The notes under the pieces were generated by a model, which worked only from the letters and a program-made list of their open reading frames with translations, was not told the DNA's origin and did not search any database. Below are positions 15,848 through 24,128 of a stretch of DNA of 64,000 nt, piece after piece. This stretch comes from Croceibacterium_B sp963783195 (GTDB lineage Bacteria; Pseudomonadota; Alphaproteobacteria; Sphingomonadales; Sphingomonadaceae): the NCBI GenBank assembly GCA_963783195.1, contig CAWAMV010000003.1, positions 62,001-126,000 on the forward strand, read 5' to 3'. The position numbers were made by a program, and so were the translations under genes. The first letter of the stretch is position 1. Each line of letters starts with the position of its first letter.

Positions 15848-18382
15848 CTGGCCCGAAACACCGCACCGACGATCGGCTGGGGCGCCGCATGGTCCATTGC
15901 CCGGCGCGACCTGCACCGCCGGTTCCGTGGCCTGCGGCTGCTGCTGGTCTGCCTGTTCCTCGGCGTCGGCGCCCTGGCGGCGATCGGATCGCTGACCTCG
16001 GCCATTCGCGGCGAGCTCGACAGCCAGGGGCAGGCGATCCTCGGCGGCGATGTCGAGGTCGAGGTCTGGCAGCGGCTGCTGGACGAGGGCGAAAAGGCCT
16101 TCCTCGCCCGCTACGGCGAGGTGTCCGAAGGCTATCGGCTGCAGGCAATGGCCCGCGCGGGCGACGCAACCGCCCCGGTCGAGCTGAAGGCGGTCGACGA
16201 GCGCTGGCCGCTCTACGGCAGCTTCACGCTTGCCGGGGGCAAGGAGGCCGGCGCCCCGGCGGAGGGCGAAGCCTGGTTGGCGCCCGGCGCAGCCGAGCGG
16301 CTGGGCCTGGGCCCGGGCGACACCTTCACGGTCGGCACCGCCACTCTCAAGGTGGGGGGGATCATCGGCGAGGAACCCGATCGGCTGAGCGAAGGCTTCC
16401 AGCTTGGCCAGACGATCATCGTGCGCCGCGACTTGCCAGAGCGTGCGGGCCTCACCGCGCCCGGCGCACTTTACCAGAGCAAGACGCGGGTGCGCTTCGA
16501 CGGGACACGCGATCCCGCTGCGGTCGAAGAGGCGCTGACGGCGCGCTATCCCGACGCCGGGTTCGACATTCGCACCCGCGACCGGGCATCGCCCGGCGCG
16601 GAGCGGTTCGTCAGCCGGATGGGCGAGTTCCTCACGCTGGTCGGCCTCGCGGCGCTGGCCATTGCCGGGATCGGCATCGGCGGCGGCGTTTCGTCCTACC
16701 TCGATGCCCGGCGGGCGAGCATTGCCACGCTCAAGATTCTCGGCGCGACCAGCCGTGACATCGCCCGGATCTATGCCTTGCAACTGGGCACGGCGGCGAT
16801 CGCCGGGGCTGTGGCGGGGCTGGTCGCCGGCGTCGCCGTTACGCCCCTTCTCGCAAGCGCGCTGGGTGACCTGCTGCCCGTGCGCAACGGCCCTGTGTTC
16901 GACCCCTGGGCGCTGGTGCGCGCCGCAGCCTTCGGCCTGCTCGTCGCCACCGTGTTCGCCGCTCCGCCGCTCGCCCGCGCGCGGACCTACCCGGCGATGG
17001 CGCTGATGCGGGCCCGCGTCGCGCCCCTTGCCCGCGTCGGTCGCACCGCCCTCGTACCAGTAGCGCTCGGGCTGTCGGGCATCGTCCTGCTCGCTTTTGC
17101 CGGAGCACCGCAGCCCTTGCTCACGGCGACATTCCTCGGCGGGGCCGCGGCCGTGTTCGGGTTGCTCGCGCTGCTGGGCTGGGCGATCCGCCGCCTCGCC
17201 GCCCGCGTTCCCCCGCCCGCCAATCCGCTGTTGCGGATCGCGCTGGGGAACCTGCATCGGCCGGGCTCGTCCACGGCTTCGCTGGTCGTGGCGCTGGGCT
17301 TCGGGCTGACTGCCTTCGTTCTGCTGGCTGGCGTCCAGACCAGCCTCGACGGCAATATCCGGCGCTCGGTCCCCGAGCGCGCGCCGGATTACTTCGTCCT
17401 CGACGTGCCGCGCGACGGGGTCGAGCAGTTCCTGACGGTGGTGGGGCGCCAGGTCCCCGGCTCGCTGGTGCGCACAGTGCCGACGATGCGGGGCGCGATC
17501 CTGGCCTTCGGTCCCAAGGACGACATGACCCGCGTGAGCGACCTGGACGAGTTGCCCGACGGTGCCTGGGCGCTGCGCGGCGAGCGCGGGCTGACCTATG
17601 CCGAGGACGTGCCGGAGGGGAACACGGTGACGGCGGGCAAGTGGTGGCCGAAGGGCTATGCGGGCGAGCCGCTCGTCTCGGTCGACGAGAACCTGGCCCA
17701 GGCGGCCGGGCTGAAGATCGGCGACTATCTGACCATCGGGCTGCTCGGCGTGGAGCGGCAGGCGCGCATCGCCAACCTGCGGCGGATCGACTGGGAGAGC
17801 CTCGGCTTCAACTACGTTCTCGTCTTCTCGCCCAACGCGATCGAGGATGCGCCGCACAACCTGGCCGCGACCATCGAGCTGCCGCCGGGTGCGAAGGCGA
17901 CCGGGCTGCTTGGCGCGCTCGTCGCCGCCTTCCCGGCGAGTTCGGTCATCGAGGTGGGACCTTTGCTGACCGAAGCGCGCAACATCCTCGACCAGGTTGC
18001 GCTGGCGATCCTGGCGGCCGCGTCGGTCGCGGTTCTGGCGGGCGTCGCCGTGCTGATCGGCGCCATCGCCGCGGCGCGCGCGGCGCGGATCTACGACAGC
18101 GTCATCCTGCGCGTGCTGGGCGCGAGCCGGCGGCAGTTGCTGCTGCTGCAACTGGGCGAGTTCGGGCTGCTCGCGGGCGTGCTGGCGGCGATCTCGCTGG
18201 CTCTGGGCACGGGCATGGCCTGGCTGGTGATCGTGGAACTGTTCGAATTCGACTGGCTGCCTGACTGGGGCGAGATCCTTGCCGTGCTCGGCGCGGGCCT
18301 CCTGCTGGTCCTCGCCTTCGCGCTGGCGGCCTCGCTCCCCTTGTTGCGGGCGCGCCCGGCACAATCGTTGCGTACGCTCTAG
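15848..18382 (+). CDS. ybbP: ABC transporter permease, FtsX-like (YbbP type)
   Basis: Large inner-membrane permease with two FtsX-like domains. The true N-terminus begins well before the first ATG: GWGAAWSIARRDLHRRFRG and LLLVCLFLGVGALAAIG (first membrane helix) lie at 15878-15995. In frame there is no ATG, GTG or TTG between the ybbA stop and this motif; a CTG at 15848 preceded by GGGGGA is the best candidate. It has periplasmic domains with membrane clusters near residues 265-380, 400-500 and 715-840, ending LRARPAQSLRTL. About 844 residues, normal for YbbP. Confidence 0.9.
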   Translation: MARNTAPTIGWGAAWSIARRDLHRRFRGLRLLLVCLFLGVGALAAIGSLTSAIRGELDSQGQAILGGDVEVEVWQRLLDEGEKAFLARYGEVSEGYRLQAMARAGDATAPVELKAVDERWPLYGSFTLAGGKEAGAPAEGEAWLAPGAAERLGLGPGDTFTVGTATLKVGGIIGEEPDRLSEGFQLGQTIIVRRDLPERAGLTAPGALYQSKTRVRFDGTRDPAAVEEALTARYPDAGFDIRTRDRASPGAERFVSRMGEFLTLVGLAALAIAGIGIGGGVSSYLDARRASIATLKILGATSRDIARIYALQLGTAAIAGAVAGLVAGVAVTPLLASALGDLLPVRNGPVFDPWALVRAAAFGLLVATVFAAPPLARARTYPAMALMRARVAPLARVGRTALVPVALGLSGIVLLAFAGAPQPLLTATFLGGAAAVFGLLALLGWAIRRLAARVPPPANPLLRIALGNLHRPGSSTASLVVALGFGLTAFVLLAGVQTSLDGNIRRSVPERAPDYFVLDVPRDGVEQFLTVVGRQVPGSLVRTVPTMRGAILAFGPKDDMTRVSDLDELPDGAWALRGERGLTYAEDVPEGNTVTAGKWWPKGYAGEPLVSVDENLAQAAGLKIGDYLTIGLLGVERQARIANLRRIDWESLGFNYVLVFSPNAIEDAPHNLAATIELPPGAKATGLLGALVAAFPASSVIEVGPLLTEARNILDQVALAILAAASVAVLAGVAVLIGAIAAARAARIYDSVILRVLGASRRQLLLLQLGEFGLLAGVLAAISLALGTGMAWLVIVELFEFDWLPDWGEILAVLGAGLLLVLAFALAASLPLLRARPAQSLRTL

Positions 18383-18420
18383 GCGCCAGGCCTTCCAGCA
18401 GGAGAAAGGGGCCCCGCAAC

Positions 18421-18449
18421 AAGAAAAAGGGGGCCCGAAAGCCCCCTTT
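18421..18449 (-). terminator. Rho-independent terminator of the TonB receptor gene
   Basis: AAAGGGGGC (18426-18434) and GCCCCCTTT (18441-18449) make a 9-bp stem. Read on the - strand it is followed by TTTTTCTT, 22 bases past the receptor stop. On the + strand it may also stop ybbP transcription, though only CCCGTTT follows. Confidence 0.85.
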
Positions 18450-18470
18450 CCCGTTTATTGCTTCAGCCGC

Positions 18471-21191
18471 TTACCACTTGAAGCGGGCGGTCACGCCGTA
18501 GGTCCGCGGGTCGTTGATGTAACCCGAGATGCCGCCGTTCTGGATGACCGAGTCGAAGATCTGCTCGATGTTGTTGTCCTTGAGCAGGTTGCGGCCCCAG
18601 ATCTCCAGCGTCAGGCCATTGTCCATTTCGTAACCGAGCGACGCGGTGAGGTCGTTGCGCTCGACGTGGAAGGGGTCGGCCGCGGCGATGGCCGGGGCAG
18701 CGTTGGCGATCGAGCCGTCGGGGTTGCGCACCAGGAAGCCGGGCAGGCCTTCCACCACCTTCGTGTCCGACGAATAGAGGTACGACACGCGCGGGATCAG
18801 CAGCCCGTTGCCCACCTGCGCCTCGTACTGCGCGCCCATGACCACGGTCCACTTGGGAATGCCGGCAGGCCGGGTACCCGTAAGGTTGCCGACCGCCGAG
18901 TTGTTGAAGCTGTCGTACTTGGGATCGAGGTAGGTGGTGGCGAAGTTGAGCGTCAGGCCGTTGAAGCGCGCCTGCGTTTCCAGCTCGACACCGAAGGTGC
19001 TCTGCTTGCCTGCGTTGAGCAGCGCGAAGCCGGTGCCGGTGAACAGGTTGGACTGGAAGCCCTTGATCTGCTGTTCGAACACCGCGAGGTTCGCCGAGAT
19101 ACCCCCGTCGTTGTATTTCAGGCCGGCTTCCATCACCCGCGCCTTTTCCGGACCGGCGTAGCGGCTGCCGTATGTCAGGTTGTTGGGCGCGATACCCGCG
19201 GCGACGATGGCAGCCCGGTCGGACAGGGCCGGCCGCGCGTCGCGCGAAAGGTTGATGGAACTCGCCTTGAAGCCGGTCGCATAGCTCGCATAGACATTCA
19301 GGAGGTTGCCGATGTCGTAAGCCAGGCGGATCGTGTAGCTGAAGTTGTTGTCGTTGGTCTTGCCGTCCTCGACCGCGTTCGGAACGTTGAGGTAGGGCGG
19401 CAGGAACTGCAACGGACGCAACCCACCCAGCGGGTTGGCAGCCGGGTTGTTCTGGTTGGCCGTGGCATAGGCGGTCGCGCCCGCCTGGATTTGGCCGAAC
19501 ACAGCCGGTTGGGCGCCGGCGAAACCGCCGATTTCGGCTGCGGTGGCCGAGCGGCCGAGGCCGAGAGCCTGCCCGACCGTCTGTGCGATCGCGCCCTGCT
19601 GCAACAGGGTGAAGCGGAACGGCGCATATTGCGGCGCGTCGAGATTGATCGCCGAGAACAGGTCGTTGCTGACGGTGTTCGTCCTGAAATTCTTGCTGTC
19701 GTCGGTGTAGTTGCCGCCGAGCGTGAGGATCAGGCCGTCGGTAATCTCGAAGTCCGCCTGCCCGAAGAACGAGATGGACTCGCTCTTGAGGTCGAAGTTC
19801 TCCCGGATGCCGCGGCCCTGTTGGCCGAAGGTCCCGATATACTTGGCAGGGTTACCCTCCAGCGCGCCGAAGGTCTGCTCCAGCGTCGAGATGTTGAGCG
19901 CGCCGCCGCTGGCGCCCTGCACCAGCGTGTTGACGTAGGGGCGGAACTGCGAACCGAACAGCAGGTTGCCCTTCAGGTTGACGTCGTCGTGCAGGTAGAA
20001 GGCGCCCACGAGCAGGTTGAGCCGGTCGCCGATCTCGGCAGCCCAGCGCAGTTCCTGCGTGAAGGTCTTGACCGTGGTGTCCTGCAGGAACGGGTAGACC
20101 AGGTCTGCACTGGTGAAGTCGGGATCCTGCAGCGCGTTGTTGCGCGAATAGCGATAGGCGGTGATCGAGGTCAGGGTGCCCGGGCCGACGTCGTAGTCGA
20201 CCTGTCCGGAGACCCCGTAGTTGGTCACCTTGTTCTGCGAATTGAAGGTGTTGTAGATCGTGCGGCTGAACGGATCGTTCGGATCGTTGGTCCGCCCGCC
20301 GAGCGCCAGCACGACCGGGTAGGTCGGGCCGGCCTTCAGGTTGACGACGCCGCAGCAGTTCTCGTCGATCTTGTCGTAGTCGCCGATCAGGCGGATCGAC
20401 AGCCCGTTGTCGCCTTCGAACAGGAGCTGGCCGCGGGTGAACCAGCGGTTGCGCTCGTTGGTGCGATCGCCGGTGCCGGCGTCCTTGAAGAAGCCGTCAC
20501 GCTTGTTGAAACCACCGGCGATGCTGAACGCGATGTTCTCGCTGATCGGACCGGTCACGAAGGCCTTGCCGACCAGGGCATCGTAGTTGCCATAGGTCAG
20601 CTCGGCCGCGCCACCGAAGTCGAACGCCGGCTTCTGCGTGGTGATCGAGACGACGCCGGCAGACGCGTTCTTGCCGAACAGGGTCGACTGCGGGCCGCGC
20701 AGCACTTCGATGCGCTGCACGTCGGGCAGATCGGTGATTTGCGAGGCGGTGCGCGAGCGGAACACGCCGTCGACGAACACGCCGACCGAAGGCTCGATGC
20801 CGGCGTTGTTGGCGCCGTTGCCGAAGCCGCGGATGAAGAAGTTGGTGCTGCCCAGGTTCTGGCGCTGGCCGACCGACAGCGACGGGACCACGGTCTGCAG
20901 GTCCTTGAGGTCGCGGATCTGCGCCCGCTCGAGCGTTTCGGCCGTGGTCACCGTCACGGCGACCGGCACGTCCTGCAGGGTCTGTTCGCGCTTCGTCGCG
21001 GTGACGAGGATCTCGTTACCCGAGGCGCTGTCCTCGTTGGTCGCGTAATCGTCGGTCGGAAGGTTGCGTTGTTCGGCGGGGCGCGCTTCGTCCTGCGCCG
21101 TAGCTGCGGTGGCGTGCAAGGCAGCCAGCGCGCTTCCGGCAAGAAGGAAAGCACGGACAAAGCCGGCGCGGCCGGCAGCAGGATTCAGCAT
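18471..21191 (-). CDS. TonB-dependent outer-membrane receptor
   Basis: About 906 residues. The signal peptide MLNPAAGRAGFVRAFLLAGS ends after ATAQ. A plug domain follows, with EILVTATKREQTLQDVPVAV and EVLRGPQSTLFGKNASAGVV, then a 22-strand barrel ending in GVTARFKW (terminal aromatic, typical of outer-membrane proteins). I chose the second ATG, which has GGAGA at proper spacing, over one four codons upstream. No FecR, SusD or uptake gene is adjacent, so the ligand (siderophore, sugar or other) cannot be stated. Two palindromes upstream suggest regulation. It is a stand-alone transcription unit with its own terminator. Confidence 0.93.
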   Translation of the reverse strand: MLNPAAGRAGFVRAFLLAGSALAALHATAATAQDEARPAEQRNLPTDDYATNEDSASGNEILVTATKREQTLQDVPVAVTVTTAETLERAQIRDLKDLQTVVPSLSVGQRQNLGSTNFFIRGFGNGANNAGIEPSVGVFVDGVFRSRTASQITDLPDVQRIEVLRGPQSTLFGKNASAGVVSITTQKPAFDFGGAAELTYGNYDALVGKAFVTGPISENIAFSIAGGFNKRDGFFKDAGTGDRTNERNRWFTRGQLLFEGDNGLSIRLIGDYDKIDENCCGVVNLKAGPTYPVVLALGGRTNDPNDPFSRTIYNTFNSQNKVTNYGVSGQVDYDVGPGTLTSITAYRYSRNNALQDPDFTSADLVYPFLQDTTVKTFTQELRWAAEIGDRLNLLVGAFYLHDDVNLKGNLLFGSQFRPYVNTLVQGASGGALNISTLEQTFGALEGNPAKYIGTFGQQGRGIRENFDLKSESISFFGQADFEITDGLILTLGGNYTDDSKNFRTNTVSNDLFSAINLDAPQYAPFRFTLLQQGAIAQTVGQALGLGRSATAAEIGGFAGAQPAVFGQIQAGATAYATANQNNPAANPLGGLRPLQFLPPYLNVPNAVEDGKTNDNNFSYTIRLAYDIGNLLNVYASYATGFKASSINLSRDARPALSDRAAIVAAGIAPNNLTYGSRYAGPEKARVMEAGLKYNDGGISANLAVFEQQIKGFQSNLFTGTGFALLNAGKQSTFGVELETQARFNGLTLNFATTYLDPKYDSFNNSAVGNLTGTRPAGIPKWTVVMGAQYEAQVGNGLLIPRVSYLYSSDTKVVEGLPGFLVRNPDGSIANAAPAIAAADPFHVERNDLTASLGYEMDNGLTLEIWGRNLLKDNNIEQIFDSVIQNGGISGYINDPRTYGVTARFKW

Positions 21192-21309
21192 TGAGTTCTC
21201 CATCTCCCCTCGGCCACCGCTCCGCTTTTCGCGGACCGCGCCGGCCGAGCGACCCAGATAACATATGGTGATAAGCCCCCCGGAGAAAGGCCGCAATCAC
21301 GCTGTGGAT

Positions 21310-21338
21310 TTGGTACCAAGCGCAACGTTATCTGTTGC
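21310..21338. promoter_or_regulatory. Two palindromes upstream of the TonB receptor
   Basis: TTGGTACCAA (21310-21319) is a perfect 10-bp palindrome, and GCAAC-N7-GTTGC (21322-21338) is an adjacent inverted repeat, about 120-150 bases before the receptor start. They are candidate operators, for instance for a LacI- or GntR-like repressor. No regulator gene is next door, so this is inference. Confidence 0.4.
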
Positions 21339-21367
21339 AGAGAGGTGACACTCTATTCCGATAGGGT

Positions 21368-22039
21368 TTAGCCCGTCCTGTGCTGGCCGTTTCGCCCCCG
21401 GCGCCACAGCCACCAGCTGTAAACGGTCGGCACCAGCGCGGCGCCGACGATCGGGCCAATCGTCAGGAAAGCCCGGGCAGCTGCCGGCAGCCGCACGATA
21501 CCAATGGCCACGAGGATCGCGCCCGCCAGCATGAACAGCTTGCCGCCGAGCCGGTGGGTTGCAATCCAGACGTCCTCGTCGACGATCGTCCACGGCGTGC
21601 GGATGCCGACGAAGAAGCCCGGCCGCGACTTGGGCAACATGTTGCCGATGGCCAGGAAGAGCAGGCCGAGCGGAATGTTGAAATACTGCACCTTCAGGTC
21701 CACCCCCAACCCGGGCGCGGCGATAAAGCCCTGCAGTGCGGCCAGCAGGCTCAGCGTCCCGAGCCACGCGGTGCGCATCAGTGCGGCCGATCCTTCGAGC
21801 CGGTCCTGCAGCGGTTCGATCCACGGGACCAGGGTGAACAGTGCCGACAAGCCCAGCCCCACCCACACGGGAATGAGCAACGCCTGCAGCGCGGGCCGGC
21901 TGCGGTCGACTTCCCCGGCGAGGTTCCAGTGGGTCGGCAGGCTGGCGCCGGCCGGCAGGGTGCTGGCGACGTAGAGCGCGAACGCACCCATCGCGGCGCA
22001 GACGACGAGCGAAAACAAGGCGAGTCTGGTGACCTTCAT
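21368..22039 (-). CDS. sdpI: SdpI family membrane protein
   Basis: A 223-residue inner-membrane protein with a DUF1648-like N-terminal part (LPTHWNLAGEVDRS) and an SdpI domain (IPLGLLFLAIGNMLPKSRPG, FFVGIRTPWTIVDEDVW), about six membrane helices. In Bacillus SdpI gives immunity to the SdpC killing factor and signals to the repressor SdpR. Here it follows an SdpR-like ArsR gene in the same order. There is no sdpC-like toxin gene in the window. The start is the second of two ATGs made by a 17-bp duplication. Confidence 0.85.
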   Translation of the reverse strand: MKVTRLALFSLVVCAAMGAFALYVASTLPAGASLPTHWNLAGEVDRSRPALQALLIPVWVGLGLSALFTLVPWIEPLQDRLEGSAALMRTAWLGTLSLLAALQGFIAAPGLGVDLKVQYFNIPLGLLFLAIGNMLPKSRPGFFVGIRTPWTIVDEDVWIATHRLGGKLFMLAGAILVAIGIVRLPAAARAFLTIGPIVGAALVPTVYSWWLWRRGRNGQHRTG

Positions 22040-22059
22040 GGCCTGGTGACCTTCATGGC
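22026..22059. repeat. Perfect 17-bp tandem duplication at the sdpR-sdpI junction
   Basis: CTGGTGACCTTCATGGC occurs twice without spacing (22026-22042, 22043-22059). On the - strand each copy contains ATGA. The sdpR TGA overlaps the first ATG, which opens a six-codon frame (MKVTRP) ending in a TGA that overlaps the sdpI ATG. Confidence 0.92.
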
Positions 22060-22358
22060 GCAGTCTCCGGATCGGCAGGCGAAGGAGGCGTCACGTCCGC
22101 CCCTATCCCCATGCGGTTCATGAAACCCATCACCGCCTCCTCCAGCGTCGAGAGGTTCAGCGTATAGAGGATGTGGCCGCCGCGGTTCTCGCCGCGGATC
22201 AGGCCGGCATCCTTGAGCTTGGCGAAATGGCCCGACATGGTCGGCTTGCTGACCGGGAAGTGATCGGCCAGTTCCCCTGCCGTCATCCCGCCGCGCTTGA
22301 GCAGTTCCAGCACTTCGCGCCGGATCGGGTGGGACAGGGAGTCGAACACCTTGCTCAT
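22053..22358 (-). CDS. sdpR: ArsR-family repressor, SdpR-like
   Basis: A 101-residue winged-helix regulator: MSKVFDSLSHPIRREVLELL, then GGMTAGELADHFPVSKPTMS (recognition helix region) and HFAKLKDAGLIRGENRGGHI. It has no Cys-rich metal site, which fits the SdpR branch rather than metal sensors. It ends on a stop overlapping an ATG leading to sdpI. A near-perfect 24-bp palindrome lies one base upstream of its start codon, so autorepression is likely. The ATG at 22358 begins the domain exactly; the open frame further upstream is not homologous. Confidence 0.9.
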   Translation of the reverse strand: MSKVFDSLSHPIRREVLELLKRGGMTAGELADHFPVSKPTMSGHFAKLKDAGLIRGENRGGHILYTLNLSTLEEAVMGFMNRMGIGADVTPPSPADPETAP

Positions 22359-22359
22359 T

Positions 22360-22383
22360 CTATTTAGGCTATAGGCTAAATAG
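22360..22383. promoter_or_regulatory. Probable SdpR operator
   Basis: A 24-bp imperfect palindrome, CTATTTAG ... CTATAG ... CTAAATAG, in which 22 of 24 positions are symmetric. It lies directly against the sdpR start codon and 54 bases before the divergent glycosyltransferase, in an AT-rich patch that is unusual for this sequence. It could control one or both directions. Confidence 0.65.
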
Positions 22384-22437
22384 CTGCCCCGGACAAGTCC
22401 GCTTTTCGCCCACTCGCCAAGGCGCTCAAAGCCGCCT

Positions 22438-23610
22438 ATGGCCCCGCCGATGACGATCGAAGGCCTTCGAATCGCCCTCTTCAGCGGCAATTACAATATG
22501 ACCGTAGACGGCGCGAACAAGGCGCTGAACCGCTTGGTGGAATACCTCCAGCGGCAGGGCGCGACGGTCCGCGTCTATTCCCCCACCATCGACAAGCCCG
22601 CCTTCGAGCCGCAGGGCACGCTCGTCTCGCTCCCATCGGTGGCTATCCCAACGCGGGCGGAATATCGCCTGCCGCTCGGCCTCAACGCGCGGGTTCGGGC
22701 CGATCTCGAGTCGTTCGAACCGCACGTCCTGCACCTGTCTTCTCCCGATTTCTCCGCCCGCGCGGCCGCCCGATGGGCCATCGCGCGCGGGATCCCGGCG
22801 CTCGCTTCGGTCCACACCCGGTTCGAGACCTATCCGCGCTACTACCACCTGGGGTTCCTCGAGCCGGCGCTCGAAAACTGGATCCGCAAGCTCTACCGCC
22901 GCTGCGATGCGCTGGTGACCCCGTCTGCCGGAATGGTCGAGGTCCTGCGCGAGCAAGGCATGAACGACGACATCTCGCTGTGGGAGCGGGGCGTCGACCG
23001 CGAACTGTTCGCCCCGGCCCGCCGCAGCCTCGAATGGCGCCGCGCGCAGGGCATCGCCGATGACGTCACGGCCATCGGCTTCCTCGGCCGGCTGGTGATG
23101 GAAAAGGGGCTCGACGCCTTTGCCGACACGGTCGCCGAGTTGAAGCGCCGGGGCGTCCCGCACGGGGTGCTCGTGATCGGTGACGGGCCGGCCCGGGACT
23201 GGTTCGAGGAACACCTGCCCGGCGCCGCCTTCGTCGGCTTCCAGGGCGGCAGCGACCTCGGCCGCGCCGTCGCCAGCATGGACGTCCTGTTCAATCCCTC
23301 GATCACCGAGACATTCGGCAACGTCACGCTGGAGGCGATGGCCTGCGGCGTGCCGGTGGTCGCAGCGCGGGCCACCGGCAGCAGCAGCCTCGTGGCCGAC
23401 GGGGTCAACGGCATCCTGGTTCGCCCGGGCCACATCGGCGGCTTCGCCGACGCGCTGACGCGCTATGTCGCCGAGCCGGGCCTGCGGGCCGCCCACGGCG
23501 CGGCGGGCGAGGAACGCAGCCGCGCCTATTCGTGGGACGCGATCAACCAGGCCGTGGCCGACACCTACCTGCGGCTTGTCGCCGCCAGGCAGGGACCGCC
23601 GGCACGCTGA
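22438..23610 (+). CDS. Glycosyltransferase, GT4 family
   Basis: A 390-residue GT-B fold enzyme. The N-terminal domain begins IALFSGNYNMTVDGANKALN, then HLSSPDFSARAAARWA and SVHTRFETYPRYY. The C-terminal nucleotide-sugar domain has GFLGRLVMEKGLDAF and the ExxxxxxxE-type motif TETFGNVTLEAMACGVPVV. The pattern resembles lipid glycosyltransferases (sulfoquinovosyl or mannosyl types), but donor and acceptor cannot be read from sequence. It is divergent from sdpR and may share the palindromic operator. An alternative ATG lies four codons in. Its stop abuts the stop of the convergent gene. Confidence 0.85.
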   Translation: MAPPMTIEGLRIALFSGNYNMTVDGANKALNRLVEYLQRQGATVRVYSPTIDKPAFEPQGTLVSLPSVAIPTRAEYRLPLGLNARVRADLESFEPHVLHLSSPDFSARAAARWAIARGIPALASVHTRFETYPRYYHLGFLEPALENWIRKLYRRCDALVTPSAGMVEVLREQGMNDDISLWERGVDRELFAPARRSLEWRRAQGIADDVTAIGFLGRLVMEKGLDAFADTVAELKRRGVPHGVLVIGDGPARDWFEEHLPGAAFVGFQGGSDLGRAVASMDVLFNPSITETFGNVTLEAMACGVPVVAARATGSSSLVADGVNGILVRPGHIGGFADALTRYVAEPGLRAAHGAAGEERSRAYSWDAINQAVADTYLRLVAARQGPPAR

Positions 23611-24069
23611 TCAGTGCAACACGCCCGCCTCGGCCTGGCGGCGCGAATACCACAGCAGCAGGACCGTCACCACGACGATGACCGCCGTCATGCCATAGGT
23701 CATCGCCGAATCGCTCGCTCCGGGCAGCGGATGGCTCAGGCCATAGGCATTGGCCAGCACGATGCCCGCCAGCGAAACCGCGAAAGCATGGAAGGCATAG
23801 CGGCTGCGCACGAGCAGCAGGATCGATCCCGCCAGCGCACCCCAGACGCCGAGCGCCCAGGCGGCGTCGGCCCAGGCCGGATAGCTGTCGAAATAGACTA
23901 CCGCGGCCTGCGCATCGATGCCGTAGGGTTCGGTGAGCATGCGCATGTACTCGACGTTGCGCGTCTGGCTCATGACGTAGTCGTAACAGCCGAAGCCGTT
24001 CCACAGCAGCGAGACCACGCCCACCACCCACAGGTGCCAGGGCGCGCGCTGGATCGCCATAACGTTCAT
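23611..24069 (-). CDS. Four-helix membrane protein, unknown function
   Basis: A 152-residue protein starting MNVMAIQRAPWHLWVVGVVS after a good GGAGGA site. It has four predicted membrane helices separated by a conserved-looking loop YDYVMSQTRNVEYMRMLTEP that would face the periplasm. I recall similar uncharacterised proteins in sphingomonads but no function. It lies 59 bases downstream of the padR-type gene on the same strand, so it is a likely member of that regulator's operon and possibly its target. Confidence 0.8.
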   Translation of the reverse strand: MNVMAIQRAPWHLWVVGVVSLLWNGFGCYDYVMSQTRNVEYMRMLTEPYGIDAQAAVVYFDSYPAWADAAWALGVWGALAGSILLLVRSRYAFHAFAVSLAGIVLANAYGLSHPLPGASDSAMTYGMTAVIVVVTVLLLWYSRRQAEAGVLH

Positions 24070-24128
24070 CGAATTCCTCCCCCAAGGCGCCAACCCTGGG
24101 GGGAAGAATATCACATTGTGCGCAGCGC

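Noticed and set aside
15566..18364. 932-codon open frame on the - strand opposite ybbA-ybbP
   Set aside because: Arg/Gln/Asp/His-rich translation with no recognisable motif, lying wholly opposite a well-supported permease; a codon-bias shadow in high-GC DNA.
18279..21194. 971-codon open frame on the + strand opposite the TonB receptor
   Set aside because: Mirror of the receptor gene; repetitive Val/Arg/Glu composition and no ribosome-binding site or family motif.
21368..22358. Complete SdpC-type toxin-immunity system
   Set aside because: Only the repressor and SdpI-like genes are present; no small secreted toxin precursor or sdpAB-like genes adjoin them.
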